Positions 62,614 to 64,000 of a stretch of 64,000 bases of DNA are shown one piece after another; position 1 is the first letter of the stretch; every line of letters starts with the position of its first letter. The notes under the pieces are model-generated. The model was not told the origin of the DNA, searched no databases, and worked only from the letters and a program-made list of their open reading frames with translations. This stretch comes from Bacillota bacterium (GTDB lineage: Bacteria; Bacillota; Clostridia; Acetivibrionales; DTU013). Location of the stretch: contig JAEYOP010000016.1 in assembly GCA_023411575.1 (NCBI GenBank), positions 427,658 to 491,657 on the forward strand, read 5' to 3'. The position numbers were made by a program, and so were the translations under genes.

Positions 62614-62699
62614 TCGGTACAATCGAGCGACGCGACGTACTATATTCTACTATATGGCCGCATCTTTGTCAACACTATGGATTTGTTACATTATGGGGC

Positions 62700-64000
62700 T
62701 TAAATGAAAAAGTAAATTCCACATTTGGGTTGAGAAGTAGAATTTAGTATTGCATGAAATTCCTGTACAATAAGGTTGGTTCCCTGCCTGCATTGGAAAG
62801 GAGTTATCATGTCGAAAGAAATCAGAGGAAACCAGCGCCATATGACGCTTGACGATCGGATATACATCGAGAAATGTTTAGACAAAAGGATGGCCTTTAA
62901 GGATGTTGCCAAATATCTGCGCAAGGATCCAACGACAATCTCCAAGGAAGTGAAGAAGAACAGGGTTTACCAACGGAGGAACAGTTATGCCGTTGCTCCC
63001 AATAACTGCATATACAAGCGGGAATGTCAATTGAAGAATGTGTGCAACTTTCCGATTCCATGTACCAAGCGGTGTTCTCAATGCGCCTCCTGCAATAAAC
63101 GCTGCAGCAAATACACTCCGGGAACCTGCAAAAGTCTTGATAAAGCTCCTTTTGTATGTAATGGCTGTGGAAAGAAGCTTCAGTGCAGGATGGACAAGTA
63201 CTATTATCGGGCCGCAACAGCATATGACCGTTACAAGAATACATTGTCTTCCTGTCGGGAAGGGATTCATATGACTGAAAACGAGCTTTGCGATCTGGAT
63301 GAGATGGTTTCACCTCTGATCCGGAACGGCCAATCTATTGCACATATTTTCGCAAAGCACCAGGACGAAATTCCATTCACCTCGAGAACCCTGTACAACT
63401 ATGTTGAGCAGAATGTTCTGAGTGTAAAGAATATCGACTTGCCGAGAAAGGTCAGGTACAAACCCAGAAAAGGGCCAAAACAGTCCCGGAAAGAGCATTC
63501 ATGGCTGACAGGAAGAAAATACTCCGATTTCACTGAACTTCTGCAGGATTATCCGGAAACCCCGGTCGTTGAAATGGATACCGTTGAAGGGACTATAGGC
63601 GGCAAGGTCCTGCTGACCATGCTGTTTCGGAACTCCAGATGCATGCTGGCTTTCCTGCTCCCGGGCAGAAAGCAGGAGCATGTACTTGAGGTGTTTAATG
63701 GCCTGGAAAAGGCTTTGGGCACGATTCATTTTCTCAAGACCTTCCCTGTGATTCTAACGGATAATGGTTCCGAGTTCCTGAACCCTATCCTGTTGGAGAG
63801 TGGATTCGACTCCTTTGTCAGGACCAGCGTCTACTACTGTGACCCGAATGCATCCTACCAGAAGGGTATGCTGGAGAAGAACCACGAGTACATACGATAT
63901 GTCATCCCAAAAGGAGTGTCATTTGACGATTATACTCAGGATGATATCACCCTCCTGATCAACCACATAAACAGCACAGCGAGGGATAGTTTAAATGGCC
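62700..64000 (+). mobile_element. IS30-family insertion sequence (right end outside window)
   Basis: Defined by its transposase gene. The left boundary is not certain: the 194 bases between the tRNA and the transposase start contain an A/T-rich stretch near 62700-62760 where the left inverted repeat should lie, but the matching right end is not in view. It lies immediately outside the tRNA-Ser pair. Confidence 0.7.
62808..64000 (+). CDS. IS30-family transposase (3' end cut by window)
   Basis: At least 397 residues, open to the window edge. Start ATG 62808 follows GGAAAGGAG. A helix-turn-helix (about 12-48: MTLDDRIYIEKCL, then KDVAKYLRKDPTTISKEV) is followed by a cysteine-rich, probably zinc-binding segment (about 66-125, with more than ten Cys). 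The DDE catalytic domain has the first Asp in VVEMDTVEG, the second in VILTDNGSEF, and the Glu in GMLEKNHEYIR. It looks intact as far as visible. Confidence 0.93.

Overview
The window looks like a chromosome segment of a saccharolytic, anaerobic, spore-forming member of the Clostridia (Bacillota). Evidence for sporulation: YabG protease, Veg, a SPOCS/LysM spore-coat protein, a CotS-type kinase-like protein, and the yaaL-bofA pair. Evidence for anaerobic metabolism: a four-subunit pyruvate:ferredoxin oxidoreductase and formate-tetrahydrofolate ligase. Sugar uptake uses several LplABC/YesMN-style ABC modules with large membrane-bound AraC regulators. Base composition is near half G+C, and strong AGGAGG ribosome binding sites precede most genes. 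The split (gamma-delta-alpha-beta) oxidoreductase and the polysaccharide orientation would fit relatives of the cellulolytic Acetivibrio/Hungateiclostridiaceae group, but the species cannot be fixed from sequence alone.

Layout. 1-4.2 kb: two ABC sugar permeases (one cut by the window edge), divergent from a membrane AraC sensor-regulator, with an 11-bp inverted repeat between them. 4.2-13.9 kb: a beta-glucan locus on the minus strand, reading yesM-like kinase, yesN-like regulator, sugar-binding lipoprotein, two permeases, secreted GH16 glucanase, second binding lipoprotein. Four imperfect repeats precede the first binding-protein gene. 13.9-20.3 kb: a tightly packed minus-strand run of FapA/DUF342, acpS, an SbcD/YhaO-like phosphoesterase whose first plausible start is CTG, a YhaN-like ATPase, and an SH3-NlpC/P60 lipoprotein that lacks its catalytic residues. 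20.6-24.0 kb: an operon of a Cdc48/Vps4-like AAA ATPase, a PspA/ESCRT-III-like protein and a two-helix membrane coiled-coil protein. This is the best candidate in the window for a little-described system.

24-29.5 kb: a copper-chaperone-like gene, a GntR regulator, then ispE, SPOCS-LysM, veg and yabG, an arrangement that recalls the yabG-veg-ispE neighbourhood of Bacillus. 29.7-43.8 kb: fhs, cotS-like, an unknown secreted protein with four tandem repeats, porCDAB, yaaL-bofA, a Nudix hydrolase, a VanW/YoaR-like protein, a glycine-rich stress protein and an SLH-like secreted protein. 43.8-50.3 kb: glutamate synthase gltBD behind a consensus promoter and a 268-nt leader. 50.4-61.5 kb: a chemoreceptor with a cytoplasmic C-terminal Cache-like domain, a DUF4097 lipoprotein, a DUF4173 membrane protein, an orphan sugar-binding protein with an AraC regulator, a small beta-rich protein, a HEAT-repeat protein and an acyltransferase. 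61.5-64 kb: a scarred integration site, with a hydrolase tail and an integrase tail abutting at the 3' side of two tRNA-Ser genes, followed by an IS30-family element running off the window.

Across the window several conserved enzymes (IspE, GltB, the SbcD-like phosphoesterase, YhaN, an AraC regulator) carry Ala/Gly/Pro/Glu-rich insertions at loop positions, which looks like a lineage trait. Start codons were re-chosen from ribosome binding sites where this was clear.
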